A stretch of 64,000 nt of DNA. Source: CBDDBU01 sp965226045. Lineage in GTDB: Bacteria > Pseudomonadota > Alphaproteobacteria > VGEJ01. A program made the translations under genes and the position numbers. The stretch lies in contig CBDDBU010000026.1 in the NCBI GenBank assembly GCA_965226045.1, positions 124,001 through 188,000 of the forward strand, written 5' to 3'. The notes under the pieces were generated by a model that saw only the letters and a program-made list of their open reading frames with translations, was not told where the DNA came from and made no database searches. This document shows, piece by piece, positions 18,511-27,569 of this stretch. The first letter of the stretch is position 1, and each line of letters begins with the position of its first letter.

Positions 18511-18554
18511 TGGGACTATATGGGATATCATGGTAATTTATGGGCGTCAATGGG
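18511..18554 (+). promoter_or_regulatory. Five TGGG repeats at exact 10-bp spacing: putative MraZ operator
   Basis: TGGG occurs at 18511, 18521, 18541 and 18551, with TGGT at 18531, so five boxes spaced 10 bp apart. MraZ of E. coli is known to bind direct repeats of TGGGN separated by 5 nt upstream of mraZ, which is the same spacing. The boxes read on the plus strand, opposite to mraZ. They lie between rnpB and mraZ, where the dcw control region belongs, but the IS copy 1 now separates them from mraZ. Confidence 0.7.
18522..18550 (-). promoter_or_regulatory. Candidate dcw promoter overlapping the TGGG repeats
   Basis: On the minus strand TTGACG (18550-18545) is followed after 17 nt by TATCCC (18527-18522), a good -35 and a moderate -10. 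It points toward mraZ and overlaps the putative operator, as expected for autorepression. Without the IS, the -10 would lie about 80 nt from the mraZ start. Prediction by eye only. Confidence 0.4.
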
Positions 18555-18775
18555 ATGCAAGTAGGTGTGCTGGGCACCCAAGTCGATTGCCGACCCCAAC
18601 TCAGTCGAATGCCACCGATTTGGCGACTTGGCCTCTCTGAGGACAGCGCCTAGCGGCCGTTTGTGCCGGCAAATTGCGGCGGAATTGTGTTCATGGAATG
18701 TTCTTATTGTGTCTCACACGACAAGTTCTGCACGAGGACAGTAATCACCGCGATGTCCGGTGACCCGATGGCGAG

Positions 18776-18810
18776 GTCGGCAGGCAGGGCGTTAGTCGGC
18801 AGGCAGGGCG

Positions 18811-18813
<3 letters not shown>
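18776..18813. repeat. 19-bp direct repeat at the 3' boundary of rnpB
   Basis: GTCGGCAGGCAGGGCGTTA (18776-18794) is followed directly by GTCGGCAGGCAGGGCGTCA (18795-18813), one mismatch. The second unit runs into the last bases of the RNase P RNA. Confidence 0.8.
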
Positions 18814-19200
<387 letters not shown>

Positions 19201-19232
19201 CCCAGCCCACATAGGCCACCCGTCGCGAACGG

Positions 19233-19937
19233 TCAAGCGATCGACGCGAGCAACGCCTCAAGTCGGGCGAAGGTCCGAGTGTCCACCTCGCCGTCGACAC
19301 GGGTCCGCACGTAGTGGCGCTGAAAGGCGACAACCACGGCTCGCGTCGCCGCATCGAAAATACCCGGCGCCCCGACCGCGTACCCGAGCGCGCCCAGTCT
19401 GTTTTGTAGGCCCTCGATATCGCCGTCCCACCGCGACGGAGGCGTATCCGGCGGCCACAAGCCGACCCCGGCCAGCGCCAAGCGCCGCCAATCGAACAGT
19501 TCTCCGGGATCCGCCCGCCGCGTTGGCGCGACATCGGCGTGGCCGAGGACGCGCGCCGCCGGGATGGCGAGCCGGGCCGTGATGTCGACGGCGAGCTCAG
19601 TCAGACACGCCATCTGCGGCTCTGGAAACGGGCGATACCCGAACTCGTGACCGGGATTGGCGAGCTCGATGCCGACCGAGCGGTCGTTGATATCGCTCTC
19701 GCCGCGCCAGCTCGAGACCCCCGCATGCCACGCCCGCCGCCCCTCGGCGACCAATCGATAACAGGCGCCGCCTTCGTCGATCAGATAGTGAGCGCTAACC
19801 CGCGCGGCGGGGTCGCACAACCGCTCCAGCGCCGCCTCGCAAGTGGCCATCCCCGTGTAGTGCAGGACCAACATATCGACAGCGTCGGCCGCGGGGCGCT
19901 CGTCGTGGTTGGGAGATGGGCGATCAAGAAGTCTCAC
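19233..19937 (-). CDS. N-acetylmuramoyl-L-alanine amidase with peptidoglycan-binding domain (AmpD/AmiD type)
   Basis: Predicted zinc amidase that cuts the bond between MurNAc and the stem peptide. The 234-aa protein has the Amidase_2 fold: LVLHYTGM near residue 25 gives the first zinc His, and LGHADVAPTRRADPG near residue 152 gives the second His and the Asp/Cys-site ligand; SVGIELANPG lies between. Residues about 172-230 look like a PG_binding_1 domain (IEGLQNRLGALGY, then AVVVAFQRHY). No clear signal peptide, so a cytoplasmic muropeptide-recycling role like AmpD is possible. Overlaps the upstream EamA gene by 4 nt. Confidence 0.9.
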   Translation of the reverse strand: MRLLDRPSPNHDERPAADAVDMLVLHYTGMATCEAALERLCDPAARVSAHYLIDEGGACYRLVAEGRRAWHAGVSSWRGESDINDRSVGIELANPGHEFGYRPFPEPQMACLTELAVDITARLAIPAARVLGHADVAPTRRADPGELFDWRRLALAGVGLWPPDTPPSRWDGDIEGLQNRLGALGYAVGAPGIFDAATRAVVVAFQRHYVRTRVDGEVDTRTFARLEALLASIA

Positions 19938-20896
19938 CCAGCGCCTCCGCCAGGGCGCTCAGGTCCGCCCTCCGCCGGCGCCTCGGGCGTCTTGTCCGGT
20001 CCCCGCTTCGACAACCGGGACACCCGCACAATGATGAAGCCCACGCCCGCCAGGGTCAGCGCTCCACCAATAATTAGCTCAGGCGACAGGGCATCGCCCA
20101 TGAAGACGACCCCTGCGACGACCCCCAGAACCGGCGTCAACAACCCAACCGGCGCGATCGTGCTGACGGGATAGCGCTGCAATAAATAATACCAGCCGCC
20201 GAGCCCCACGAACGACGTCCCAACGACGGCGTAGAACAGCGCCCACAGGCCCACCGGGTTAGGGTTCACGAGAGCTTCCCACTGGCCCTCCTCGAAGATC
20301 AGCGACAGGACCAGGAGTTGCGGGGCGCTGAGGACCGCCATCCACGCCTGGATCGACCACGTCGAGAGGCCCGTCGCGCGGTTGATGAGAATGCTTCCGG
20401 CCGCGAACATCGCGGCCGAGAGTGCCACCAGGATCAGCGCCGTCATATGCTCGAAGACGACCGGATCGAAGCCAATGACGACAACGCCGGCGAGGGCGAT
20501 AGAGATCGCCGCCACCCGGCGCCAGCCAATGCGCTCGCCGAGGAACATCACGCCCATGATGGTGGTGAAGGGGACGCTAAGTTGGACCGCGATCGCCACC
20601 GAGGCGACGTCGCCGCTCAGGCTGAAACCCGTATACATAAGCGCGTAGTGCAGCGCGCCCATGGTCAGCGAAATACCGATCAGCAGTTTGACCTGCCCGC
20701 GAGGCGTACGCAGGAAATAGGCCAGCAGAACCCCAACGACCGCCCAGCGAAGCGCGGTGAAGAAGATGGGCGGGTAGTTCTGGACCCCGAGCTTAGCGGC
20801 GACGAAGGCATAGCCCCACGCCATGTTGACGATCAGGGCAAGGCCGAGATGAGCGGGGGTCATGCCGGCAGCGCCGCCTGCGACGGATGACGCCAC
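19934..20896 (-). CDS. EamA/DMT-family transporter
   Basis: A 320-aa integral membrane protein with about ten hydrophobic segments arranged as two EamA repeats. The first starts LALIVNMAWGYAFVAAKLG, with the repeat feature FFTALRWAVVGVLLAYFLR; the second covers residues about 155-290 and includes PVSTIAPVGLLTPVLGVVAG. Such drug/metabolite-superfamily proteins usually export amino acids or metabolites; the substrate cannot be told from sequence. The C-terminus is Pro/Gly/Glu-rich. It overlaps the amidase by 4 nt, so the two are likely cotranscribed. Confidence 0.88.
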   Translation of the reverse strand: MASSVAGGAAGMTPAHLGLALIVNMAWGYAFVAAKLGVQNYPPIFFTALRWAVVGVLLAYFLRTPRGQVKLLIGISLTMGALHYALMYTGFSLSGDVASVAIAVQLSVPFTTIMGVMFLGERIGWRRVAAISIALAGVVVIGFDPVVFEHMTALILVALSAAMFAAGSILINRATGLSTWSIQAWMAVLSAPQLLVLSLIFEEGQWEALVNPNPVGLWALFYAVVGTSFVGLGGWYYLLQRYPVSTIAPVGLLTPVLGVVAGVVFMGDALSPELIIGGALTLAGVGFIIVRVSRLSKRGPDKTPEAPAEGGPERPGGGAG

Positions 20897-20980
20897 GGCG
20901 GCGTATCAAACGATGTCCCACACGGAGTTGCATCGCGGCGCGGGCCGCCGCGCAAGCGAATCGGAGGAGTCGCCACGGCG

Positions 20981-21721
20981 CTAGTTGAGGGCCCGTTGCT
21001 TGGCGATCCGGTCGTAGGCATCGTTGATGACCGCCAGCTTTTCGTTGGCGACCTCGACGAATTCCGCCGGCATTCCCTCCGCGATCAACCGATCGGGGTG
21101 GTGCTCGCGGATCAGCGCGCGGTAGCGCTTCTTCAGCTGGTCGTCGCTGATGTCGTGGGGGGCGCCGATGATGCGATAGGGGTCGGCCTCGTCGGCGCCC
21201 ATGTTCGAGGCCCGGATGCGGTCGAACTCAGCATCGCTGAAGCCGAAAATTTTCGCGACACCACTCAGGAACGCAATTTCATTGGGATGGATCACGTTGT
21301 CCGCCTTGGCGATATGGAATAAGCCGTCCAACAAGTCTTCGAGTACCGCCGGGTTGTCGTGGAACAGCTTGGCGATCTGGCGCGCATAGGGTTCGTAGCC
21401 CCCCGCGTCGCGACGCGCGCGATCGAAGACCCGCGCGACGTTGTTCATCTCCTCGGGGGGAATGCGGAAGACTTCCTTGAACGCCGCGATCTCATCGGCG
21501 GTCACGCGCCCGTCAGCCTTCGCCATCTTGGCGCCGAGAGCGATGACGCCAATCGTGAAGGCAATCTGCTTGGTGCCGTCGGCCCCGTCAGAGCCTTCCT
21601 CGCCGGCCCGCCCGCGCATCTTGTCTAACGCATGGCCCGCGAGCCCGCCGATCAGCGCGCCGAGTGGGCCCCCGAGCGCGAAACCGGCGGCGCCACCGAT
21701 AAGCTTGCCCCAAATACTCAT
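20981..21721 (-). CDS. djlA: DjlA-like J-domain protein with TerB domain
   Basis: Likely DnaK co-chaperone anchored at the membrane. The 246-aa protein starts with a Gly-rich hydrophobic segment (GGAAGFALGGPLGALIGGLA), has a TerB-like helical domain (FTIGVIALGAKMAKADGRVT, then IAKADNVIHPNEIAFL) and a C-terminal J domain starting DPYRIIGAPHDISDDQLKK with the essential HPD in EHHPDRLIAEG. The ATG at 21721 was chosen because it begins MSIWGKLIGG as in relatives; an 18-codon extension upstream looks spurious. Confidence 0.9.
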   Translation of the reverse strand: MSIWGKLIGGAAGFALGGPLGALIGGLAGHALDKMRGRAGEEGSDGADGTKQIAFTIGVIALGAKMAKADGRVTADEIAAFKEVFRIPPEEMNNVARVFDRARRDAGGYEPYARQIAKLFHDNPAVLEDLLDGLFHIAKADNVIHPNEIAFLSGVAKIFGFSDAEFDRIRASNMGADEADPYRIIGAPHDISDDQLKKRYRALIREHHPDRLIAEGMPAEFVEVANEKLAVINDAYDRIAKQRALN

Positions 21722-21809
21722 GCAATAGTGCCTGGCCGGCACCCTAGACTCTCGCCCGCCCCTCGCCAAGGCCACGCGCTCTACCTATCATCCCCGGGGG
21801 GGGCGCGGC

Positions 21810-24800
21810 ATGTCTGACGCGGCGGACCGATGGCAGTTCTGGATCGACCGTGGCGGGACCTTCACCGACGTGGTCGCGCGCGGCCCTGACGGCTCGACCC
21901 GCACGCTCAAGCTCCTTTCTGAGAATCCGGGCCGCTACGAGGATGCCGCGCTTCAGGGCATTCGCGATGTCTTCGGTCTCGCCCCCGGCGGCGCCATCCC
22001 GACCGAGCGGGTGCACTCCCTCAAGATGGGGACCACGGTGGCCACTAACGCGCTCTTGGAGCGCACCGGCGAGCGCACGGTCCTGGTCATCACCAAGGGT
22101 TTTCGCGATGCGCTCCGCATCGGCTACCAGAATCGCCCGCACCTTTTCGTGCGCCACATCGTCCTGCCCGAGATGCTCTACGAGCGGGTCGTCGAGATCG
22201 ACGAGCGGGTGCGGGCCGACGGCACGGTACTACGGCCGGTCGACCTCGAAGCCGCCCGCGACGATCTCAGCGCCGCCTACGCCGACGGATTTCGATCAGC
22301 GGCGATCGTTTTGATGCATGGCTATCGCTTTTCCGATCACGAGCGCGCGCTTGCCTTGCTGTGCGGCGGCATCGGCTTCACGCAGATCTCCGTTTCGCAC
22401 GAGGTGAGCCCGTTGATGAAGCTCGTCAGCCGCGGCGATACCACCGTCGTCGATGCCTATCTCTCGCCCATCCTCCGCCGCTATGTCGATCAGGTCGCGG
22501 GCGCGCTCGGCTCTACCCGGCTGATGTTCATGCAGTCGAACGGTGGGCTTGTCGACGCGCGCCTCTTTCAGGGCAAGGACTCGATTCTCTCGGGCCCGGC
22601 CGGCGGCGTCGTCGGCGCCGCCCGCGCCAGCGCCATGGCTGGCTTCGACAAGATTATCGGCTTCGACATGGGCGGCACTTCGACCGATGTCTCGCACTAT
22701 GACGGTGCCTTCGAGCGCGTTTTCGAGACCGAGGTCGCTGGCGTGCGGCTGCGCGCGCCGATGATGCATATCCACACCGTCGCCGCCGGCGGCGGTTCCA
22801 TCCTCCATTTCGATGGCGCCCGCTATCGCGTCGGACCGGACTCGGCGGGCGCCGATCCGGGTCCCGCCTGCTATCGCAGGGACGGCCCGCTCACGGTCAC
22901 CGACGCCAATCTGATGCTCGGTCGCATCAATCCCGAGTTCTTCCCCGCCGTGTTCGGACCGAGCGGCGATCAGCCCCTCGATCCAACCGTCGTCGAGAAG
23001 CGCTTCGGCGCGCTCGCGGCGGCGATCACCGAGGCGACCGGCGATGCGCGCGGCCCCCGCGAGGTGGCGACGGGTTTCCTCGCCATCGCGGTCGAAAACA
23101 TGGCCAACGCCATCAAAAAAATCTCGATCCAGCGGGGCTATGACGTGAGCGAGTACACCTTGTGCTGCTTTGGCGGCGCGGGCGGGCAGCACGCCTGCGC
23201 GGTCGCCGACGCGCTCGGCATGACGCGGGTGTTTCTGCACCCGCTCGCGGGGGTGCTTTCGGCCTATGGCATGGGGCTCGCCGACACCCGTACCCTGCGC
23301 GAGCGCGCCGTCGAGATGCGCCTCGACGAGGCCTTGATCCCCGAGCTTAACCGCCACCTCGATCAGCTCGCCACAACCGGCGTCGCCGAGCTGCGCGACC
23401 AAGGGTTGCCCGAGGCGCGCATCCAGGTCGCGCGCTCTGTCCACATCCGTTATCAGGGCACCGACAAGCCGCTGATCGTCGAGTTCGGCGCGTGCGCCGC
23501 GATCGTCGAGCGTTTCGAGACGGCGCACCGCCAGCGCTACGGGTTCGCCTCACCGGAAAAACCGTTGATCGTCGAAGCCATCGCGGTCGAGGTGATCGGC
23601 GGCGCTGAAACGATCGAGGACGCGATCCGCGCGGCTCCACCGCGCGGCGCGCTACCACCGCACCGTGCCGAGGGCGCCGTGTTCGTGGACGGCGCCGACG
23701 CCACCACTCCCGTCTTCGACCGCGCCGACCTTGCGCCCGACGATCGTGTCGAGGGTCCGGCGCTGATCGTCGAGCCCCACGGCACCAATTGGGTGGCGCC
23801 GGGCTGGCGAGCCGAGGTCACCGACCGCGACCACCTGATCCTGACCCGGGTGGAGGCGCTGGCGCGCGGCACTGCGGTCGGCACGAAGGTCGATCCGGTC
23901 ATGCTGGAGATCTTCAACAACCTCTTCATGTCGATCGCCGAGCAGATGGGCGTGCGACTTGAGAATACGGCTTACTCCGTCAACATCAAGGAGCGGCTCG
24001 ATTTCTCGTGTGCGTTGTTCGATACCGACGGCGAACTCATCGCCAACGCGCCGCACATGCCAGTCCACCTCGGCTCGATGAGCGAGAGCATCCAAACCAT
24101 CCTTCGACTGCGCCAAGGCACGATGGCGCCAGGCGACGTCTACATGCTGAACGCGCCGTACAACGGCGGCACCCATCTTCCCGACATCACGGTCATCACC
24201 CCGGTTTTCGACGACGCTGGCGGCGAGGTTCTGTTCTACGTCGGCTCGCGCGGTCACCACGCCGATGTCGGGGGCATCACGCCGGGTTCGATGCCGCCCG
24301 ACAGCCACACCGTCGAGGAAGAGGGCGTGCTCATCGACAACGTAAAGGTCGTCGATCAGGGGCGTTTTCTCGAGGCCGAGGTGCTGGCGCTGCTGCGCTC
24401 CGGGCCCTACCCCTGCCGCAACCCGGCGCAGAACGTCGCCGACCTCAAGGCGCAGATCGCGGCCTGCGAAAAAGGCGTCCAAGAATTACGCCGCATGGTC
24501 GAACACTTCGGCCTCCCGGTCATGCGCGCCTATATGAGCCATGTACAAGATAACGCCGAGGAATCGGTGCGGCGGGTCATCGATGTCCTCACCGACGGTG
24601 AGTTCGTCTACCCGCTCGATGACGGCAACCGCATCGCCGTCCGCATCGCGATCGACCACGCCGCACGCTCCGCGACCATCGACTTCACAGGCACCTCGGC
24701 CCAGCTCGACAGCAACTTCAACGCGCCGACCGCCGTCTGCCGCGCCGCTGTCCTTTACGTCTTCCGCTCACTGGTCGATGAGGATATTCCGCTCAACGCG

Positions 24801-25442
24801 GGTTGCCTGAAACCGATCCGCATTGTCCTCCCGGAAGGATCGATGCTCAATCCACGCTACCCGGCGGCCGTGGTCGCCGGCAACGTCGAAACCTCGCAGA
24901 TCATCACCGATGCGCTGTACGGGGCGCTTGGCGTCCTGGCCGGCGCGCAGGGAACGATGAACAACCTCACCTTCGGCAACGCGCGCCACCAGTACTACGA
25001 GACGATCTGCGGCGGTTCCGGCGCCGGCCCTGATTTCGATGGCACCGACGCGGTTCACACCCACATGACCAACTCGCGTCTCACCGACCCCGAGGTGCTG
25101 GAGTGGCGCTTCCCCGTGCTGCTTGAGGACTTCAGCATCCGCCGGGGATCGGGCGGCGCCGGCGCCCACCGTGGCGGCGACGGGACGATCCGCCGCCTAC
25201 GGTTCTACGAGACGATGACCGCCGCGATCCTCTCGAGCCACCGGGTGGTGCCGCCGTTCGCGCTTGAGGGTGGGGAGCCAGGCGAGGTCGGCCGCAATTG
25301 GGTCGAGCGAACCGACGGCACCATGATTCCGCTCGCGGGCTGCGACAAGATCACGATGGCCTGCGGCGACGTATTCGTGATTCAAACGCCGGGCGGAGGC
25401 GGCTTTGGTCCCGCCCAGATCAAGCGCGCGGCGGCCGCGTAG
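21810..25442 (+). CDS. Fused HyuA/HyuB hydantoinase / 5-oxoprolinase-type enzyme
   Basis: A 1210-aa fusion. The N-terminal part (about 1-680) is the ATP-binding HyuA half: FWIDRGGTFTDVVARGPDG, MGTTVATNALLERTGERT, and the second phosphate motif IIGFDMGGTSTDVSHYDG near residue 285. The C-terminal part from about residue 695 is the HyuB half: VMLEIFNNLFMSIAEQMGVR, then GSRGHHADVGGITPGSMPP. Single-chain fusions of this length are typical of ATP-dependent 5-oxoprolinases, which open pyroglutamate to glutamate, but related enzymes act on hydantoins or N-methylhydantoin, so the substrate is uncertain. Divergent from djlA, with a G-rich ribosome-binding stretch just upstream of the ATG. Confidence 0.92.
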   Translation: MSDAADRWQFWIDRGGTFTDVVARGPDGSTRTLKLLSENPGRYEDAALQGIRDVFGLAPGGAIPTERVHSLKMGTTVATNALLERTGERTVLVITKGFRDALRIGYQNRPHLFVRHIVLPEMLYERVVEIDERVRADGTVLRPVDLEAARDDLSAAYADGFRSAAIVLMHGYRFSDHERALALLCGGIGFTQISVSHEVSPLMKLVSRGDTTVVDAYLSPILRRYVDQVAGALGSTRLMFMQSNGGLVDARLFQGKDSILSGPAGGVVGAARASAMAGFDKIIGFDMGGTSTDVSHYDGAFERVFETEVAGVRLRAPMMHIHTVAAGGGSILHFDGARYRVGPDSAGADPGPACYRRDGPLTVTDANLMLGRINPEFFPAVFGPSGDQPLDPTVVEKRFGALAAAITEATGDARGPREVATGFLAIAVENMANAIKKISIQRGYDVSEYTLCCFGGAGGQHACAVADALGMTRVFLHPLAGVLSAYGMGLADTRTLRERAVEMRLDEALIPELNRHLDQLATTGVAELRDQGLPEARIQVARSVHIRYQGTDKPLIVEFGACAAIVERFETAHRQRYGFASPEKPLIVEAIAVEVIGGAETIEDAIRAAPPRGALPPHRAEGAVFVDGADATTPVFDRADLAPDDRVEGPALIVEPHGTNWVAPGWRAEVTDRDHLILTRVEALARGTAVGTKVDPVMLEIFNNLFMSIAEQMGVRLENTAYSVNIKERLDFSCALFDTDGELIANAPHMPVHLGSMSESIQTILRLRQGTMAPGDVYMLNAPYNGGTHLPDITVITPVFDDAGGEVLFYVGSRGHHADVGGITPGSMPPDSHTVEEEGVLIDNVKVVDQGRFLEAEVLALLRSGPYPCRNPAQNVADLKAQIAACEKGVQELRRMVEHFGLPVMRAYMSHVQDNAEESVRRVIDVLTDGEFVYPLDDGNRIAVRIAIDHAARSATIDFTGTSAQLDSNFNAPTAVCRAAVLYVFRSLVDEDIPLNAGCLKPIRIVLPEGSMLNPRYPAAVVAGNVETSQIITDALYGALGVLAGAQGTMNNLTFGNARHQYYETICGGSGAGPDFDGTDAVHTHMTNSRLTDPEVLEWRFPVLLEDFSIRRGSGGAGAHRGGDGTIRRLRFYETMTAAILSSHRVVPPFALEGGEPGEVGRNWVERTDGTMIPLAGCDKITMACGDVFVIQTPGGGGFGPAQIKRAAAA

Positions 25443-25529
25443 ACCCATTTACCACCGCGCGACCGGCCGTTAGAATCGCCCCAACGCAACCGCCGACGCC
25501 GAAAAACGTCGCCCCCCAGGAGAGTACCC

Positions 25530-26114
25530 ATGGCCATGACACCCGTCGACCCTCACAAGGTCCAGTTCACCGGCGAAAACTCATTCCTCCGCCTCAAGGC
25601 GACCGAGGACGGGCCGGACACGACCACCTGCTCGCATTGGCGCTCGTTCTTCTCGCCGGGCGGACCGGGCACGGTGTTGTTCGTGCAGTCCGACGCTACC
25701 GATGGCCAGGTCAAGATCTACTCCGACAACCCCGCGTTCACGCGCTGGGTCCAGGGGCTGGAGGCCGGCATGCGGGCACAGTTCAGCAACACCAGCGACC
25801 CCATCATCGAGGCCACGTTCGCGCGCTCGGGTGACTACCGCTCGACCTACGGCGAGATCGTCGATTCAGCCGATGGCCGCATTCAGCTGAGCTGGGGCGA
25901 CATCCGCGAGCCGTTCTTCATCCGCTTCGAGCCCGGCAACGACATCACCGGCGACTGGGGTGTCTACAGCAACTTGATTCCGGCGTGGGATTGCAGCCTC
26001 GATGTCGCCGGGCGCAAGGCCACGGGCAGCGCGTTCGGCGAGGTTATCGCCGGGCACCCCGCCAGCATCTCGTGCCTCGCGTGGGGCGAGAGTTGGCTTC
26101 AGGGACCTCGCTAG
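25530..26114 (+). CDS. Conserved-looking protein of unknown function (194 aa)
   Basis: I do not recognise this family. The 194-aa protein is soluble, with no signal peptide or membrane segment. It is rich in aromatic residues and beta-prone stretches (GTVLFVQSDATDGQVKIYSD, then FFIRFEPGNDITGDWGVYSN) and ends in ISCLAWGESWLQGPR. The start is well supported by AGGAG 9 nt before the ATG. It follows the oxoprolinase-like gene by 87 bp on the same strand and may be cotranscribed with it, which is the only hint to its role. Codon use is like its neighbours. Confidence 0.75.
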   Translation: MAMTPVDPHKVQFTGENSFLRLKATEDGPDTTTCSHWRSFFSPGGPGTVLFVQSDATDGQVKIYSDNPAFTRWVQGLEAGMRAQFSNTSDPIIEATFARSGDYRSTYGEIVDSADGRIQLSWGDIREPFFIRFEPGNDITGDWGVYSNLIPAWDCSLDVAGRKATGSAFGEVIAGHPASISCLAWGESWLQGPR

Positions 26115-26130
26115 CGCCGCCAGCATCGGT

Positions 26131-26155
26131 GGGGCGGCAAGAGGCGAGCCGCCCC
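26131..26155. terminator. Hairpin between convergent genes, possible bidirectional terminator
   Basis: GGGGCGGC (26131-26138) pairs perfectly with GCCGCCCC (26148-26155) across a 9-nt loop. It sits in the 50 bp between the convergent 194-aa gene and the cytochrome c gene. There is no T-run, so intrinsic termination is not certain. Confidence 0.5.
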
Positions 26156-26164
26156 AAGATCGCG

Positions 26165-26542
26165 CTACTGGGCCACGCGCTTCAGGTAGGCGAGCAAGTT
26201 CTCGCGGTCTTCGGCTTTCTTCAGACCGCGGAACGCCATCTTGCCTTTGGGCACGACCGCCTTCGGCTTCGTCAAATAGACGTCGAGGATCTCGTCGTCC
26301 CAGACGATACCCGACTCGCGCATTGCTTTCGAGTACTTGAAGCCCTCGATCGAGGCTGCCGCGCGGCCGAATATGCCATGGAGATTGGGACCGACCTTGT
26401 TCTTGCCACCCGCCTCGACCGTGTGACAGGCCTTGCACTTCTTGAACACCTTCTCGCCTTTGGCTGGGTCGCCCTCCGCCAGCACCGAGCCGATGCCGAG
26501 CATCATCACGAACGCGAACGCCGTCACTACCGTTCTGACCAT
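26165..26542 (-). CDS. Small class I cytochrome c
   Basis: Periplasmic electron carrier, 125 aa. A signal peptide covers residues about 1-22 (VVTAFAFVMMLGIGSVLAEG). The haem-binding motif is CKACH at residues 36-40, with GPNLHGIFGR after it and the likely axial methionine in KGKMAFRGL (M102). This layout is that of mitochondrial-type cytochrome c. The start at 26542 was chosen because it gives a proper signal peptide; the frame continues upstream but encodes Arg-rich sequence. Its haem would be attached by the Ccm system encoded at 44103-52349. Confidence 0.93.
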   Translation of the reverse strand: MVRTVVTAFAFVMMLGIGSVLAEGDPAKGEKVFKKCKACHTVEAGGKNKVGPNLHGIFGRAAASIEGFKYSKAMRESGIVWDDEILDVYLTKPKAVVPKGKMAFRGLKKAEDRENLLAYLKRVAQ

Positions 26543-26580
26543 CACGCCATCCCTCGTCGTCGTTTGCAACGCGCCGCGCC

Positions 26581-27498
26581 TCAGCTGGCGGCGGCGGGCT
26601 TGCCTCGCACGTTCATGAGGTAGAGGCCCGCGACCATCAGCACCAGCGCCGCCCATATCCACGAACTCAGCGAATCGCCGAAAATGATGAGGCCCCACAC
26701 CACCCCTGCGATCGTCGCGATGTAGTTCGACGTCGAGAAGAACACTGGCCCGGCAAGACGAATGATCTCGAAGAAGCAGAGCCAGAAAACGACATAGAAC
26801 AAGGCCACGACGATCAGCGCCGCTTCACCCTCGCCAAAGCCCGAAGCGAAGAACCACCAACTATCGGCCACGGCCATCACCGGTAGAAGAAATAGAGCCG
26901 CCACCAGCTGGACGCCGGCCGATACGGAAACCGAGCGGGCCTCGGGCGGGCGGAACTTGGCGGCACTGATTCCGCACACCGCGAAGCAGAGCGGCGCGAG
27001 CAGCGCGACCGCGACCCACCCCGCCATCTCGGGCTCGGGCAGGCTCGCCTCCGGGACGATGATGAGCAAAACCCCGATCAGCCCGAGCACGATGCCGCCG
27101 ATTCCGAACCAGTGAAACCGCTCCATCACTAGGGCCAAGGCCAGCAAATAGGTCATCATCGGCACCAAGGTTTGGCCCAGCGCCAGCACCGAAGCGGGAA
27201 CCTTGGGCGCGACAAAGGCCAGAATCGTGATCGGCAACGCCATGCCGAGGACGCCCACAATGATATAGGTCCGCAGGTGCGGCCAGCCGAGGCTTGGCGG
27301 CGTCCGGCGAGCCACGCTCAGGCCCAACAGGACAATGCCCGAGAGCAGGCACGACCAGAACACGTACGGAATGAAGGGAACGCCGTCGACCGTGGCGATG
27401 CGGTTCAGAGAGAACATCAGCCCCGTGCCGACCCCGGCGGTGACCAACATCGTGAGCGGCCACAACAGCCCCCGCCTCTCCATCACATCGGTGACCAT
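26581..27498 (-). CDS. EamA/DMT-family transporter
   Basis: A 305-aa membrane protein with about ten transmembrane segments in two EamA repeats (first half LLWPLTMLVTAGVGTGLMFS onward, second half from about residue 150, with STSNYIATIAGVVWGLIIFG near the end). It is not close to the EamA gene at 19934. Substrate unknown. I chose the ATG at 27498, preceded by a G-rich stretch, over an upstream in-frame start at 27549. The following cytochrome c gene begins 38 bp downstream. Confidence 0.87.
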   Translation of the reverse strand: MVTDVMERRGLLWPLTMLVTAGVGTGLMFSLNRIATVDGVPFIPYVFWSCLLSGIVLLGLSVARRTPPSLGWPHLRTYIIVGVLGMALPITILAFVAPKVPASVLALGQTLVPMMTYLLALALVMERFHWFGIGGIVLGLIGVLLIIVPEASLPEPEMAGWVAVALLAPLCFAVCGISAAKFRPPEARSVSVSAGVQLVAALFLLPVMAVADSWWFFASGFGEGEAALIVVALFYVVFWLCFFEIIRLAGPVFFSTSNYIATIAGVVWGLIIFGDSLSSWIWAALVLMVAGLYLMNVRGKPAAAS

Positions 27499-27569
27499 GA
27501 TCCCCCCACGCCAGCGCGACCCACCAATAGCACGCCCCTCCGCCGCCACGAAAGCCGTCGGAGTTCGGC

